Shown here piece by piece: positions 6,963 to 14,673 of a stretch of 35,385 nucleotides of DNA; the stretch's first letter is position 1, and each line of letters starts with the position of its first letter. The stretch comes from Treponema zioleckii (lineage in GTDB: Bacteria; Spirochaetota; Spirochaetia; Treponematales; Treponemataceae). Under the pieces are notes generated by a model, which saw only the letters and a program-made list of their open reading frames with translations, did not search any database and had not been told where the DNA came from. The stretch is from NCBI RefSeq assembly GCF_014737315.1, contig NZ_JPUF01000041.1, forward strand, positions 1 to 35,385. Reading direction: 5' to 3'. Position numbers and translations under genes: made by a program.

Positions 6963-7925
6963 ATGAAGATGATTTTGATGGGAACAGGAACGAGTCACGG
7001 GGTGCCTGTTATCGGATGTGACTGCAAAGTTTGCCGCTCCACGCACAAGGAAGACCGGCGATATCGTTGCTCCGCTTATGTAGAAAATGAATCCAATACG
7101 AATGCAGATTTGTCCGGAAAACTTTTTCCCACAACGAACATAGTGATTGACACTGGACCTGAGTTCAGAATTCAATGCATCGAAAATCATCTTACGCGGC
7201 TTGACGGAGTTCTTATAACTCACAGCCATGCGGATCATTGCCACGGGCTTGATGACTTGCGGGTTTTTAGCCACACCCGCCCCGATATGTCAAAAAGTTC
7301 TGCTGACTTTACGCTTCCTCAAAATCAGAATTATCCGCTTGAAACAAAAGGGCCTGGCCTTCCGATTTATGCAAGTTCAAACACCGTTGAAGATTTGCTC
7401 TTCCGTTTTGCGTATGTCCTTAGGCGGACGGAGCTTGGCGGTGGGCTTCCAAAGCTCAACATGATTGCATGTGACGATTTTAATGACGAAAATCCTATAA
7501 AAATTGGCTCTGCAATTGTAATTCCGGTTCCGATGATGCACGGTTCAATGCGGACGACAGGGTGGATTTTGAAAAATCAGGCCGAACATTCGATTCTTTA
7601 TCTTACAGACTGCAATTTTATTCCAGATTCTTCCATTAAATTGATTCAGAAATCAGCCGGAAAAATTGACCATCTTGTGATTGACTGGCTTCGGGAGGTT
7701 CCGCATCCGACTCATTGCAGTTTTAGGGAAGCTCTTGCTTATGCCGAACGAATTGGCGCGGGACACACGTGGCTGACGCATCTTTGCCACGACAAGTCTC
7801 ACGTTGAGGTTCAAAAGTATATTGATGATAATTTGAAGGATTTTCCAAGACTGGAGGAGATTGTCAAAAAAGGCGGTAATGTTTCTCCGGCTTATGACGG
7901 GCTTGTTCTTTACACTGCAGAATGA
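6963..7925 (+). CDS. PhnP-like metallo-beta-lactamase-fold hydrolase
   Basis: Cytoplasmic metal-dependent hydrolase of the PhnP / phosphoribosyl cyclic phosphodiesterase branch. Seen: GTGTSHGVP start, the extra cysteine motif CDCKVC (C19, C21, C24), the metal motif THSHADHCHGLDD (H87, H89, D91, H92), a later YLTDCNF in place of the usual D-containing strand, and HPTHCSFREA and WLTHLCHD near the end. Length is 320 aa, typical. The substrate is unknown: PhnP works in phosphonate degradation, but no phosphonate genes are here, so a generic cyclic-nucleotide or nucleic-acid phosphodiesterase role is as likely. The start at 6963 is chosen because the -10 box covers the alternative ATG at 6954. There is no Shine-Dalgarno, so leaderless translation is predicted. 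The gene diverges from lolA. Confidence 0.85.
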   Translation: MKMILMGTGTSHGVPVIGCDCKVCRSTHKEDRRYRCSAYVENESNTNADLSGKLFPTTNIVIDTGPEFRIQCIENHLTRLDGVLITHSHADHCHGLDDLRVFSHTRPDMSKSSADFTLPQNQNYPLETKGPGLPIYASSNTVEDLLFRFAYVLRRTELGGGLPKLNMIACDDFNDENPIKIGSAIVIPVPMMHGSMRTTGWILKNQAEHSILYLTDCNFIPDSSIKLIQKSAGKIDHLVIDWLREVPHPTHCSFREALAYAERIGAGHTWLTHLCHDKSHVEVQKYIDDNLKDFPRLEEIVKKGGNVSPAYDGLVLYTAE

Positions 7926-7933
7926 TTTTATGA

Positions 7934-8003
7934 GTGAATTCGCCGCAATCATTCTGGACACCTCGAAAAAGTGAAGTTTTTAGAGGTTCCCCTCTGAATT
8001 CAC
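7934..8003. repeat. Hairpin with nested inverted repeats, dispersed family
   Basis: Outer arms GTGAATTC (7934-7941) and GAATTCAC (7996-8003) enclose a hairpin at 7960-7987 (ACCTCGAAAAA / TTTTTAGAGGT, one mismatch). The inner part, GAAGTTTTTAGAGG followed by TTCCC, recurs at 19382-19412 and in reverse at 30347-30375. It may end the hydrolase transcript, but there is no good T run after it. Confidence 0.65.
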
Positions 8004-8015
8004 ATTAAATTCATA

Positions 8016-8044
8016 TTGACAGATGATTTTTAAATTCGTATACT
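8016..8044 (+). promoter_or_regulatory. Promoter of rpmB
   Basis: TTGACA (8016-8021), a 17-nt spacer and TATACT (8039-8044). Near-consensus, as expected for a ribosomal protein gene; it gives a ~35-nt leader with an AGGTAGGT ribosome-binding site. Confidence 0.85.
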
Positions 8045-8086
8045 TTACGAACTCAACTGTAATCAATATTAGGTAGGTATAAAATC

Positions 8087-8320
8087 ATGTCTAGAGTTTG
8101 TGAAATTTGTGGAAAAGGATCTCAGCACGGTAATAAAGTATCTAAATCATACAACCATACACGTCGCCAGTGGAGACCAAACCTCTTGAAAATCAAGACT
8201 GAGGATTTCGGAAGATCTGAAACTTTGACAATCTGCACTCGTTGTCTCCGCTCAGGATTCATCACAAAGAAAATCAATGTTGTTCCAGCAAACGCAGGTG
8301 CACCTGTAGCTGCTAACTAA
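8087..8320 (+). CDS. rpmB: 50S ribosomal protein L28
   Basis: Structural protein of the large ribosomal subunit. The 77-aa sequence starts MSRVCEICGKG and contains the hallmark SHANNKTKRR-like segment as SYNHTRRQWRPNL, then LTICTRCLRSGFI. The CxxC pair near residue 5 and the second CxxC pair (CTRC) make it a zinc-binding (C+) form. In organisms with both forms the C+ copy is sometimes replaced by a C- paralogue under zinc limitation; no paralogue or Zur box is seen here. It has its own promoter and terminator, so it is monocistronic. Confidence 0.97.
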   Translation: MSRVCEICGKGSQHGNKVSKSYNHTRRQWRPNLLKIKTEDFGRSETLTICTRCLRSGFITKKINVVPANAGAPVAAN

Positions 8321-8353
8321 TTTTATATTGAAATTAGAATATTGATTTTGAAA

Positions 8354-8385
8354 ACCCGTCGAGATGCTCGGCGGGTATTTTTTTT
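8354..8385 (+). terminator. Rho-independent terminator of rpmB
   Basis: ACCCGTCGAG, loop ATG, CTCGGCGGGT (one G-T pair), followed by a T-rich tail ATTTTTTTT. It lies 34 nt after the rpmB stop. Confidence 0.92.
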
Positions 8386-8437
8386 AGTTGAACATGGGCA
8401 TTTCGGCACGCGCACGACCGTGTGCGCTCGCTTGCCG

Positions 8438-10441
8438 CTATTTGAGTGAACCGTAAGTGGCTTCGATTTCCTTGATTTGATCTCGGATAGCCGCTGCTTG
8501 CTCATATTCCAATCTGTCGGCGCAGTCGCTCATTTCTTTCTTCAGGGCTTCAATCAGTTTTTTACGCTGCTTTGCGTCGAACAGGTTTGCGCTCTTTTTT
8601 AGCACTGCAAGTTCCACTTCGGCGTTTTCTTCCGCGTCTTTCTGCTGGCGCACAAGAATGTCCTGAACAGCTTTTGAGACTGTGTGCGGAGTGATTCCGT
8701 GCTCTTCGTTGTATTTCTGCTGAATCTCACGGCGTCTTTTTGTCTCGGAAATTGCTTCCTTCATCGCTGGCGTAATTAAGTCCGCATACATTACGACGGT
8801 GCCGTTTTCGTTTCGTGCAGCACGTCCGATAATCTGAATCAAGCTGGTCGTTGAGCGCAAAAATCCGATTTTGTCCGCGTCTAGAATCGCAATAAAACTT
8901 ACTTCCGGCAAGTCGATTCCTTCGCGCAGAAGGTTGATTCCAATCAGCACGTCAATTTCACCGGTTCTGAGCGATTTTAGAATCTCAACACGCTCGAAAG
9001 TGTCGATTTCGGAATGAATGTACTTTACTTTGAGGTGCAGCCCCAAAAGATAGTCCGTCAGGTCTTCCGCCATTTTTTTTGTGAGCGTCAGAATCAAGCT
9101 TCGCTCGCCTTTTTCGATTCTTTGTTTGACTTCTTTGTAAATGTCTTCCATTTGGCCTTCGCTCGGCCGCACGTGAATAAGCGGATCCAAAAGCCCTGTC
9201 GGGCGGATAATCTGCTCCACGACCTGCGTTGACTGTGCGATTTCTTCTGCACGGGGCGTTGCCGTAACGTAAATCACCTGATTCAGTTTTTTTTCAAACT
9301 CGGCGAATTTGAGCGGACGGTTGTCCAATGCTGAAGGCAGGCGGAATCCAAAATCAACGAGGTTCTGTTTGCGGCTTCGGTCGCCTTCGTACATCGCTCC
9401 GATTTGCGGAACCGTAACGTGGGCTTCGTCCATCATACATAAAAAATCATCCGGAAAATAATGCAGGAGAGTTGCCGGTGGTTCGCCTGTTTTTCTGCCT
9501 GAAATTGGTGCCGAATAATTTTCGATTCCTGAGCAGTAGCCCATTTCTTTCATCATCTCAATGTCGTAGGTCGTGCGTGTTTTTAGCCGCTCGGCTTCCA
9601 AAAGTTTTCCCTGAGCGTTCAGGACAGCCAGACGGCTTTCAAGTTCTTCTTCGATTCTCTCTGTTGCCGAAATCAGCGCGTCGTGCGGAACTACGAAGTG
9701 CTTTGCAGGGTAGAACTGCATTTCGTCAAGTTCTTCCTCGATTTCCCGCGTAATCATGTTGAATCTTGTGATTCTTGCAACTTCGTCAAAATCCAGTTCG
9801 ATTCTGTAAGCCGTGTCGGTTTCCATATACGGCGGATAGACTTCGATTACGTCTCCGCGGACACGGAAGTTTCCTCTGTCCATTGCCATGTCGTTCCGCG
9901 TGTACTGAATTGAGCAGAGCGCGCTTTCGAATTTTCTGATGTCGAGAATCTCGCCCTTTTCGATGTGAACCCGCATTTCTTTGTAAAGGTCCGGCATTCC
10001 AAGACCGTAAATGCAGCTCACCGTTGCAACAACGATTACGTCGCGGCGTTCCATAAGCGAGTAAGTTGCCTTTAAGCGGAGTTCGTCAATTTCTTTGTTC
10101 GTTGCAGCGTCTTTTTCAATGTAAAGGTCTCTTGCCGGAACATAGGCCTCCGGCTGATAGTAGTCATAATATGAGACGAAATATTCCACCGCGTTGTTCG
10201 GGAAAAACGATTTGAATTCGCGGTAAAGCTGCGCCGAGAGCGTTTTGTTGTGCGAGATGATTAGCGTCGGTCGCTGAACTTTCTCGATGATTTTTGCCAT
10301 CGTAAAAGTTTTTCCTGACCCAGTAACGCCCTTTAACGTCTGATACCTGTCGCCTCGGAGAAATCCCTCCGCCAGCTTTTCAATTGCCTGCCCCTGGTCC
10401 CCGGAAGGCTCGTAAGGAGAAACTACCTGAAATTTACGCAT
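8438..10441 (-). CDS. uvrB: Excinuclease ABC subunit B
   Basis: Damage-verification helicase of nucleotide excision repair; it receives DNA from UvrA and recruits UvrC. Seen: Walker A GVTGSGKT (residues 38-45), the beta-hairpin segment SYYDYYQPEAYVP, the DEAH-type MMDEAHVTVPQ, VLIGINLLREGIDLPEVS, QIIGRAARN, and a C-terminal UVR domain (LEYEQAAAIRDQI) that contacts UvrC. 667 aa, normal. The frame extends upstream but the extra residues are intergenic-repeat translation. The start at 10441 matches the family start MRKFQ. No Shine-Dalgarno precedes it; a TACACT -10-like box (10448-10453) lies 6 nt before the ATG, so a leaderless mRNA is possible. It is convergent with rpmB and separate from pcrA. 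Confidence 0.97.
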   Translation of the reverse strand: MRKFQVVSPYEPSGDQGQAIEKLAEGFLRGDRYQTLKGVTGSGKTFTMAKIIEKVQRPTLIISHNKTLSAQLYREFKSFFPNNAVEYFVSYYDYYQPEAYVPARDLYIEKDAATNKEIDELRLKATYSLMERRDVIVVATVSCIYGLGMPDLYKEMRVHIEKGEILDIRKFESALCSIQYTRNDMAMDRGNFRVRGDVIEVYPPYMETDTAYRIELDFDEVARITRFNMITREIEEELDEMQFYPAKHFVVPHDALISATERIEEELESRLAVLNAQGKLLEAERLKTRTTYDIEMMKEMGYCSGIENYSAPISGRKTGEPPATLLHYFPDDFLCMMDEAHVTVPQIGAMYEGDRSRKQNLVDFGFRLPSALDNRPLKFAEFEKKLNQVIYVTATPRAEEIAQSTQVVEQIIRPTGLLDPLIHVRPSEGQMEDIYKEVKQRIEKGERSLILTLTKKMAEDLTDYLLGLHLKVKYIHSEIDTFERVEILKSLRTGEIDVLIGINLLREGIDLPEVSFIAILDADKIGFLRSTTSLIQIIGRAARNENGTVVMYADLITPAMKEAISETKRRREIQQKYNEEHGITPHTVSKAVQDILVRQQKDAEENAEVELAVLKKSANLFDAKQRKKLIEALKKEMSDCADRLEYEQAAAIRDQIKEIEATYGSLK

Positions 10442-10567
10442 AAAAAAAGTGTACAACAGAACGAAGAAAACTGAAAGTGGAGAGGAGAATTGAGAATTAT
10501 GAGGTTCGATTTTCAATTCTTCATTCTTCATTCCTAATTTTCTCATTTTCGTTCCGATAATCTTTGT

Positions 10568-10933
10568 ATGAAAAAAATTTTTTTTGCACTTGCTTTGTTT
10601 TTTACTGCATTTTTTGTGCTTGGCCAAACGGCAAAATCGGCTTACACGCAAAAACTTATGGTGCTTCCATACGGCGGGAGCGAGCTTTACACTAACATTT
10701 ACGTTTTTAACACCGTGGACGAGGGCGAAAAAATCGCGGACGAAATCTTTGGAGTTAAGAATTTTAAGCGACTTGCTGAATCAAAAGACTTTAAACCTGT
10801 GATGAACCTTGTACCCGAACAGGGGATAATTGGTTATAATTATGGAATCTTTGTGCGCGACAATGAATTTTGGATTCTGCGCAATGAGGACAACGTTCAC
10901 TTGTACGGGCTTGGAAGATACCTAAAACCCTAA
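10568..10933 (+). CDS. Small exported protein, family not recognised
   Basis: 121 aa with a clear signal peptide (KKIFFALALFFTAFFVLG, cleavage near residue 19, LG|QT), predicting a periplasmic protein. The mature part reads like a small alpha/beta domain (LMVLPYGGSELYTNIYVF, GIFVRDNEFWILRNED) with no catalytic motif I know. No lipobox. There is no Shine-Dalgarno; GATAAT (10556-10561) lies 6 nt before the ATG. It is separated from uvrB by 126 bp of divergent spacer that contains AT-rich simple sequence (AATT, TTCATTC) also found near 35225-35265. It stands alone: the following 226 bp hold a repeat element before the next gene. Confidence 0.75.
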   Translation: MKKIFFALALFFTAFFVLGQTAKSAYTQKLMVLPYGGSELYTNIYVFNTVDEGEKIADEIFGVKNFKRLAESKDFKPVMNLVPEQGIIGYNYGIFVRDNEFWILRNEDNVHLYGLGRYLKP

Positions 10934-10987
10934 CGACGGTTTAAATATTGATGAAAAACAGGGAAACGCATTATGGAAAAGTTGACC

Positions 10988-11119
10988 AAAAAACTGGCGG
11001 TCGGTAGTGGAGGTGGAGAAAAAAATGATTCTGAGCATCGCGAGCGTTAGCGAGTCGGGTACCTATAAAGCTCAGCCATCATTTTTTTTAAACACCGCAA
11101 CGGACGACAGCCAGTTTTT
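10988..11119 (-). repeat. Palindromic repeat element, copy 2 (long form, inverted)
   Basis: About 131 bp bounded by AAAAACTGGC (10989-10998) and GCCAGTTTTT (11110-11119). The reverse complement matches copy 1: CCGTTGCGGTGTTT, then AAAATGATGGCTGA, GGTACCCGACT, and TCAGAATCATTTTTT. Its terminal arms and inner stem (CTGAGC/GCTCAG) differ from copy 1, but the two sides differ together, so pairing is kept. It fills most of the gap between the small exported protein and the thioesterase and could also end transcription. Confidence 0.8.
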
Positions 11120-11159
11120 GCACTAATCTTATCTTAATGCGCTTTTACTTGGAGGAAAT

Positions 11160-11924
11160 ATGGCTGAATATAAACAGTTTCACGATGAAAAAAATTGCTT
11201 TAATTTTGAGACAATGGTTTATTTTTGCGAGGCGAACGACAACAAGCAGCTTTCGCTTTACGATTTGTTCAAAATCACTTCGGACGCGGCGGTTGAGGAT
11301 TTTAACCAGCGTGGAATGAGCCGTGACGCGCTTTCTGAAAAGGACTTCGCGATTCTTGTGAGTCGTCAGTCATTCCGATTCCACAGAATGCCCCGCGAGA
11401 ACGAGAAGATTGTGCTCCGCACATGGGAAGAAAAGCCGGAGGCGTTGCAGCTTGTGCGTGCCTACGAATTTGAGAGCCTTGAAGCTGGGCATGAAGGCGA
11501 AAAACTCATCAGCGGGCTTAGTTCGTGGATTGTAGTTAATCCTGCCACACGAAAAATCGTTCCGACTAAAAATTTTACGATGCGAGTTGCCCCGGAATTT
11601 GTTACCGAGCACGACTGCCTCAAGTACGGCAAAATTGCCCATCCAGAGAATCTTGAGATTTTTGACGAGCGAATCGTAAAGTATTCTGACCTTGACGGTA
11701 ACGGGCACACGAACAATGCTCGTTACGGGGTTTTTGTGGCCGATGCTTTGCCAGAGAATCTCCGAAGAGTGAATTTTAAGGATTTTAGATTGAATTATGC
11801 AAAGGAAGCTAAACTCGGTCAAAAAATCACGGTTTACGGTGCGGTTGACGAAAATGCAAAAAAAGTGACTTTTATCGGAAAAACTGAAGAAGGCGTTTCG
11901 TTCGAAGCTGAATTGTATTGGTAA
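11160..11924 (+). CDS. Acyl-ACP thioesterase (bacterial FatA/FatB type)
   Basis: Hydrolyses acyl-acyl-carrier-protein to free fatty acid and ACP, ending or sampling fatty-acid synthesis in the cytoplasm. Seen: a double hotdog-like layout, an N-terminal hotdog with FETMVYFCEANDNKQLSLYD and SRQSFRFHRMP, and a C-terminal half carrying the catalytic-type motif SDLDGNGHTNNARY (Asn-x-His with following Asn-Asn), then a beta-strand-rich end. 254 aa, as expected for the bacterial members. GGAGGAAAT directly before the ATG fixes the start. Chain-length preference cannot be read from the sequence. No fatty-acid genes adjoin it, so it is probably a single-gene unit. Confidence 0.88.
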   Translation: MAEYKQFHDEKNCFNFETMVYFCEANDNKQLSLYDLFKITSDAAVEDFNQRGMSRDALSEKDFAILVSRQSFRFHRMPRENEKIVLRTWEEKPEALQLVRAYEFESLEAGHEGEKLISGLSSWIVVNPATRKIVPTKNFTMRVAPEFVTEHDCLKYGKIAHPENLEIFDERIVKYSDLDGNGHTNNARYGVFVADALPENLRRVNFKDFRLNYAKEAKLGQKITVYGAVDENAKKVTFIGKTEEGVSFEAELYW

Positions 11925-11974
11925 AAAAAGTGGCTTCCTAAAAGTATAAAAATCGGGGTTTGAGTCGGCCGGGT

Positions 11975-12170
11975 ATTGTCATGCTGAAGTGGTTTCAGCA
12001 TACATGCCTTTGCAACGGTGGAGAGATTCCGAAACAAGTTCGGAATGACAAAATTGTTATTCCGAATGACAATTTTGTTGTTAAAAATGACGTTCTTGCA
12101 GAAATAATAAAGCGGTGGTTGAGCCTGCCGAAAACACAATTTGCTGACAGGCTCAATGACCAATTGCAGA
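11975..12170. repeat. Cluster of short hairpin repeats between convergent genes
   Basis: Four hairpins in the 254-bp gap between the thioesterase and efp. ATGCTGAA/TTCAGCAT lies near 11981-12001. ATTCCGAA/TTCGGAAT is at 12026-12046. ACAAAATTGT/ACAATTTTGT is at 12048-12078. The pair TTGAGCCTGC.. and ..GACAGGCTCAA spans 12119-12156, which reads as a terminator-like stem for efp on the minus strand. The last matches the GACAGGCTCAACCACC module repeated at 14206, 14500 and 14592. The ATTCCGAA type also recurs at 19313 and 20290. No coding region is evident. Confidence 0.65.
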
Positions 12171-12178
12171 GTTATTGC

Positions 12179-12772
12179 TTATTTGTCTTTTGCGCGCTCA
12201 ACGAATGAACCGTCGCGTGTGTCGATTACGATGCGGTCATCTGTGCTGCAGAACAATGGAACCATTACTTCGATTCCTGTATCCAATGTAGCTGGTTTTG
12301 AAGATTTTCCAGATGTATCGCCTTTGATTCCTGGTTCGCAGTAAGTGATTTTGCGAGTGATTCTGATTGGAAGATCGATACCAACAGCTTTTCCTTCGTA
12401 GTATGTAATTTCGAGAGAGTAGTCGTCATCATCGCCTTCTGCTTCAGACGGTTTGATGTAACCAGCGTTGTCGCCCAAGTCTTCTTTTGAGAGAACAACT
12501 TCTTCCCAGTTGTCATCCATAAAGTGATAATCATCACCGTCAACATAAGAAAGTTTTACTGCTTTCTTCTCAAGCTCGATTTCCTGAAATTTATCACCAG
12601 CATCAACACCGAGATCTTTAGTTGAACCAGTTACAATATTCTTTACGCGGAGGTTAACTGTGATACCCTGACGTCCACCTTTCTGACCAAGTTTTTTCTG
12701 AACGATGAGTGGCTCATTTTCACACATAAAAGCTGTGCCAACTTTGATTTCATTTGTAACAATTGTACCCAT
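12179..12772 (-). CDS. efp: Translation elongation factor P
   Basis: Ribosome-bound factor that relieves stalling at consecutive prolines. 197 aa with the three-domain EF-P layout. The domain-I tip loop reads QKGGRQG, placing Arg34 where E. coli EF-P has the lysine that is beta-lysylated and where Pseudomonas-type EF-P has the rhamnosylated arginine. The gene directly upstream encodes EarP, the arginine rhamnosyltransferase, so Arg34 is the expected target. A distinctive acidic stretch, EAEGDDDDYS, is inserted in the second domain. AAGGA is 8 nt upstream of the ATG. It has its own strong promoter and so can be made in excess of EarP. Confidence 0.97.
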   Translation of the reverse strand: MGTIVTNEIKVGTAFMCENEPLIVQKKLGQKGGRQGITVNLRVKNIVTGSTKDLGVDAGDKFQEIELEKKAVKLSYVDGDDYHFMDDNWEEVVLSKEDLGDNAGYIKPSEAEGDDDDYSLEITYYEGKAVGIDLPIRITRKITYCEPGIKGDTSGKSSKPATLDTGIEVMVPLFCSTDDRIVIDTRDGSFVERAKDK

Positions 12773-12806
12773 GATTGAATTCCTTTAATATAAAGATATT
12801 TATTTG

Positions 12807-12835
12807 ATTATATTTAAAACTTGCTATTTTATCAA
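12807..12835 (-). promoter_or_regulatory. Promoter of efp
   Basis: On the minus strand, TTGATA (12830-12835), a 17-nt spacer and a perfect TATAAT (12807-12812). The -35 box lies within the last codons of earP, so efp can be transcribed independently of the upstream gene. Confidence 0.82.
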
Positions 12836-14050
12836 TGGTAAAAAATCCAGCAGCTTTTTGGAAAGATTTCCGAGCGAAAATGTTCTTTCCGCAGTATTTT
12901 GGAATGCAGGTTTTATTTCATCAAGATTAAAGAGAATGTCTTTTAAGATTTCCGCCATTTTTTTCTGCGCGTCCCTTGCATTTTTGCATTCGGAAATATT
13001 TCCCCACGCGTTAGAGGCCTCCGGCCCACAGTCAATCTCAAAATTTCTGTTGTAGAGCCATGAAAATTCGTTGATTTTTGGGCAGTTCAAAATGTCAAGG
13101 AACGCCTTGAGCTTTACGAGATGAAATTCCTCGTCCTGCTGGTAGATGTTCCACAAAAACGGGATTCCTGAAAGAGCCGCCCGTGCGAACGAGTCCTCCC
13201 CGCGGATAAAAAGAAAATCCATCGAGCACAGAAAAGCGTCCCACGCTTCCTGGTTCAGATACGGAAGATAATCCACGCAGAAATTCGTCTTTTGATATTC
13301 GGAGTCCGTTTTTTTGAACGAGGCAAGCCCAGCTCCTGGAGCCACGTACACGTGAATTTTTCTTGAGGATTTTTGTGCAAATTCGTTAACCGCCTCAAAA
13401 AAGAATGAAAAATCTTTTGGGTAAGAAAAAACGAGAATCTTGAAATCTTCGTCTGAAAACGGAATTGATTTTGTCAGGGATTCGATTTTGCTTTTCCGGT
13501 AATTTTTGTCTTTGAGGCATTCTGTAAAATTTTTGTCCAGAATGAGTCCACCCGTTTTTGGAGTAAAACCCGGCATAAAAAAGTATTTCCGAACGCTTGC
13601 AGTCCTTGCCGCCCCCCTCAAAAGATGAAAGTCCTCCGCCCATTTTTCTGCCGTAAGATATTCGATGTTCACGATTCTGCAAAGTTTTTTTGACGCGGAA
13701 AATTCTTCGCCGTAAATGATTTCGTCAAGCCAGTCCGGAAGCCCGCACTGGAAAGTCTGCAAAACGACAGTCGGCGGATTTTCTGAAAAATATTTTGTGC
13801 ACGTTTTCGCGTCGTTCCAGTCAAAAATGTTCCACCCTCGGTACTTTTGAAAACTCTGCTCCGGATTTATTTCTTGTGCCATTCTTTTAAAAGTTTTCAA
13901 ATCGCTCACCACAAGATTCAGTTTTAGCGAGCCGTTAACGTCCGAAAGTGAGCGGCAGAGACGGTAAACAACACCGATGTCGCCAAAGTTGTCGAGCACT
14001 TTGCAAAGCACGGTGATTTCTTTTATTTCTGATAGATTTGGTTCTGACAT
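12824..14050 (-). CDS. earP: EF-P arginine rhamnosyltransferase EarP
   Basis: Transfers rhamnose from dTDP-beta-L-rhamnose to the tip-loop arginine of EF-P. 408 aa with the full family pattern. The N-terminal Rossmann motif VLDNFGDIGVVYRL carries Asp20 and Asp24, which align with the two catalytic aspartates of characterised EarP. Others are QTFQCGLP, VNIEYLTAEKW, FFMPGFTPKTGGLI, and the nucleotide-sugar motif RGEDSFARA (residues 283-291) followed by FLWNIYQQDEEFHLVKL. It is slightly longer than the usual ~380 aa. It lies upstream of efp with a 51-nt gap; a TATAAT at 14085-14090 may be its -10 box. dTDP-rhamnose synthesis genes are not in this window. Confidence is high because motif and neighbour agree. 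Confidence 0.95.
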   Translation of the reverse strand: MSEPNLSEIKEITVLCKVLDNFGDIGVVYRLCRSLSDVNGSLKLNLVVSDLKTFKRMAQEINPEQSFQKYRGWNIFDWNDAKTCTKYFSENPPTVVLQTFQCGLPDWLDEIIYGEEFSASKKLCRIVNIEYLTAEKWAEDFHLLRGAARTASVRKYFFMPGFTPKTGGLILDKNFTECLKDKNYRKSKIESLTKSIPFSDEDFKILVFSYPKDFSFFFEAVNEFAQKSSRKIHVYVAPGAGLASFKKTDSEYQKTNFCVDYLPYLNQEAWDAFLCSMDFLFIRGEDSFARAALSGIPFLWNIYQQDEEFHLVKLKAFLDILNCPKINEFSWLYNRNFEIDCGPEASNAWGNISECKNARDAQKKMAEILKDILFNLDEIKPAFQNTAERTFSLGNLSKKLLDFLPLIK

Positions 14051-14084
14051 TTAAAAACCTTTTACCCTGAATTTTGTGCCACCT

Positions 14085-14090
14085 ATTATA
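14085..14090 (-). promoter_or_regulatory. Likely -10 box of earP
   Basis: A perfect TATAAT on the minus strand, about 35 nt before the earP ATG, with AAAAGG as a plausible ribosome-binding site between. No good -35 box is visible 16-18 nt upstream. Confidence 0.5.
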
Positions 14091-14112
14091 GCACGGACGG
14101 GTTTTTAATTGC

Positions 14113-14670
14113 CAGTTTAGACAGCTGCACGGTAAGGGGGCTTTTCCGGTTAGACACAGATGAATGGTGATGAACTCAGATGAGACACAGATAATTTTAG
14201 GGGCGGGTGGTTTCGACAGGCTCAACCACCGAGGTTTTTCCCTCTATCTGTGTCCTATCCGTGTCTATCCGTGTCTATCCGTGTTCATCTGTGTTGGTGC
14301 AAGGAAAATTATTGACGCCGCAAAGCGGCTCACCTTGCAAACGTTCACAAAAGCCGTTTTTTACTCTCGTTCCGACAATTTTTTTTGTCAACTTTCCCTG
14401 TAATGCGGGTGCCCTGCAACTGAATGGTAAGGGGCTTTTCCGGTTAGACACAGATGAACGGTGATGAACTCAGATGAGACACAGATAATTTGTGGGGTGG
14501 GTGGTTTCGACAGGCTCAACCACCGAGAGTTTTCCTCTCTATCTGTGTCCTATCCGTGTCTATCCGTGTTCATCTGTGTCGGCGAAAAGGCAGGTGGTTT
14601 CGACAGGCTCAACCACCGAGAGTTTTTCCCTCTCTATCCGTGTCTATCCGTGTTCATCTGTGTCTTCCCC
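14113..14670. repeat. Nested-palindrome repeats with a 10-bp tandem tract
   Basis: Two full copies (about 14113-14300 and 14415-14585) and one partial copy (14587-14668). In copy 1 three inverted repeats are nested: ACACAGATGAA (14154-14164) with TTCATCTGTGT (14284-14294), GACACAGAT (14184-14192) with ATCTGTGTC (14246-14254), and GGTGGTT (14206-14212) with AACCACC (14224-14230) around TCGACAGGCTC. The right arm includes a CTATCCGTGT tract: three units at 14255-14284, two at 14550-14569, two at 14634-14653. This fills the gap between earP and the cyclase. The small open frames in it are only repeat translations. Confidence 0.85.
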
Positions 14671-14673
14671 AGA

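Noticed and set aside
14085-14130. Full earP promoter
   Set aside because: The TATAAT is clear but no acceptable -35 box lies 16-18 nt upstream, so only the -10 was recorded.
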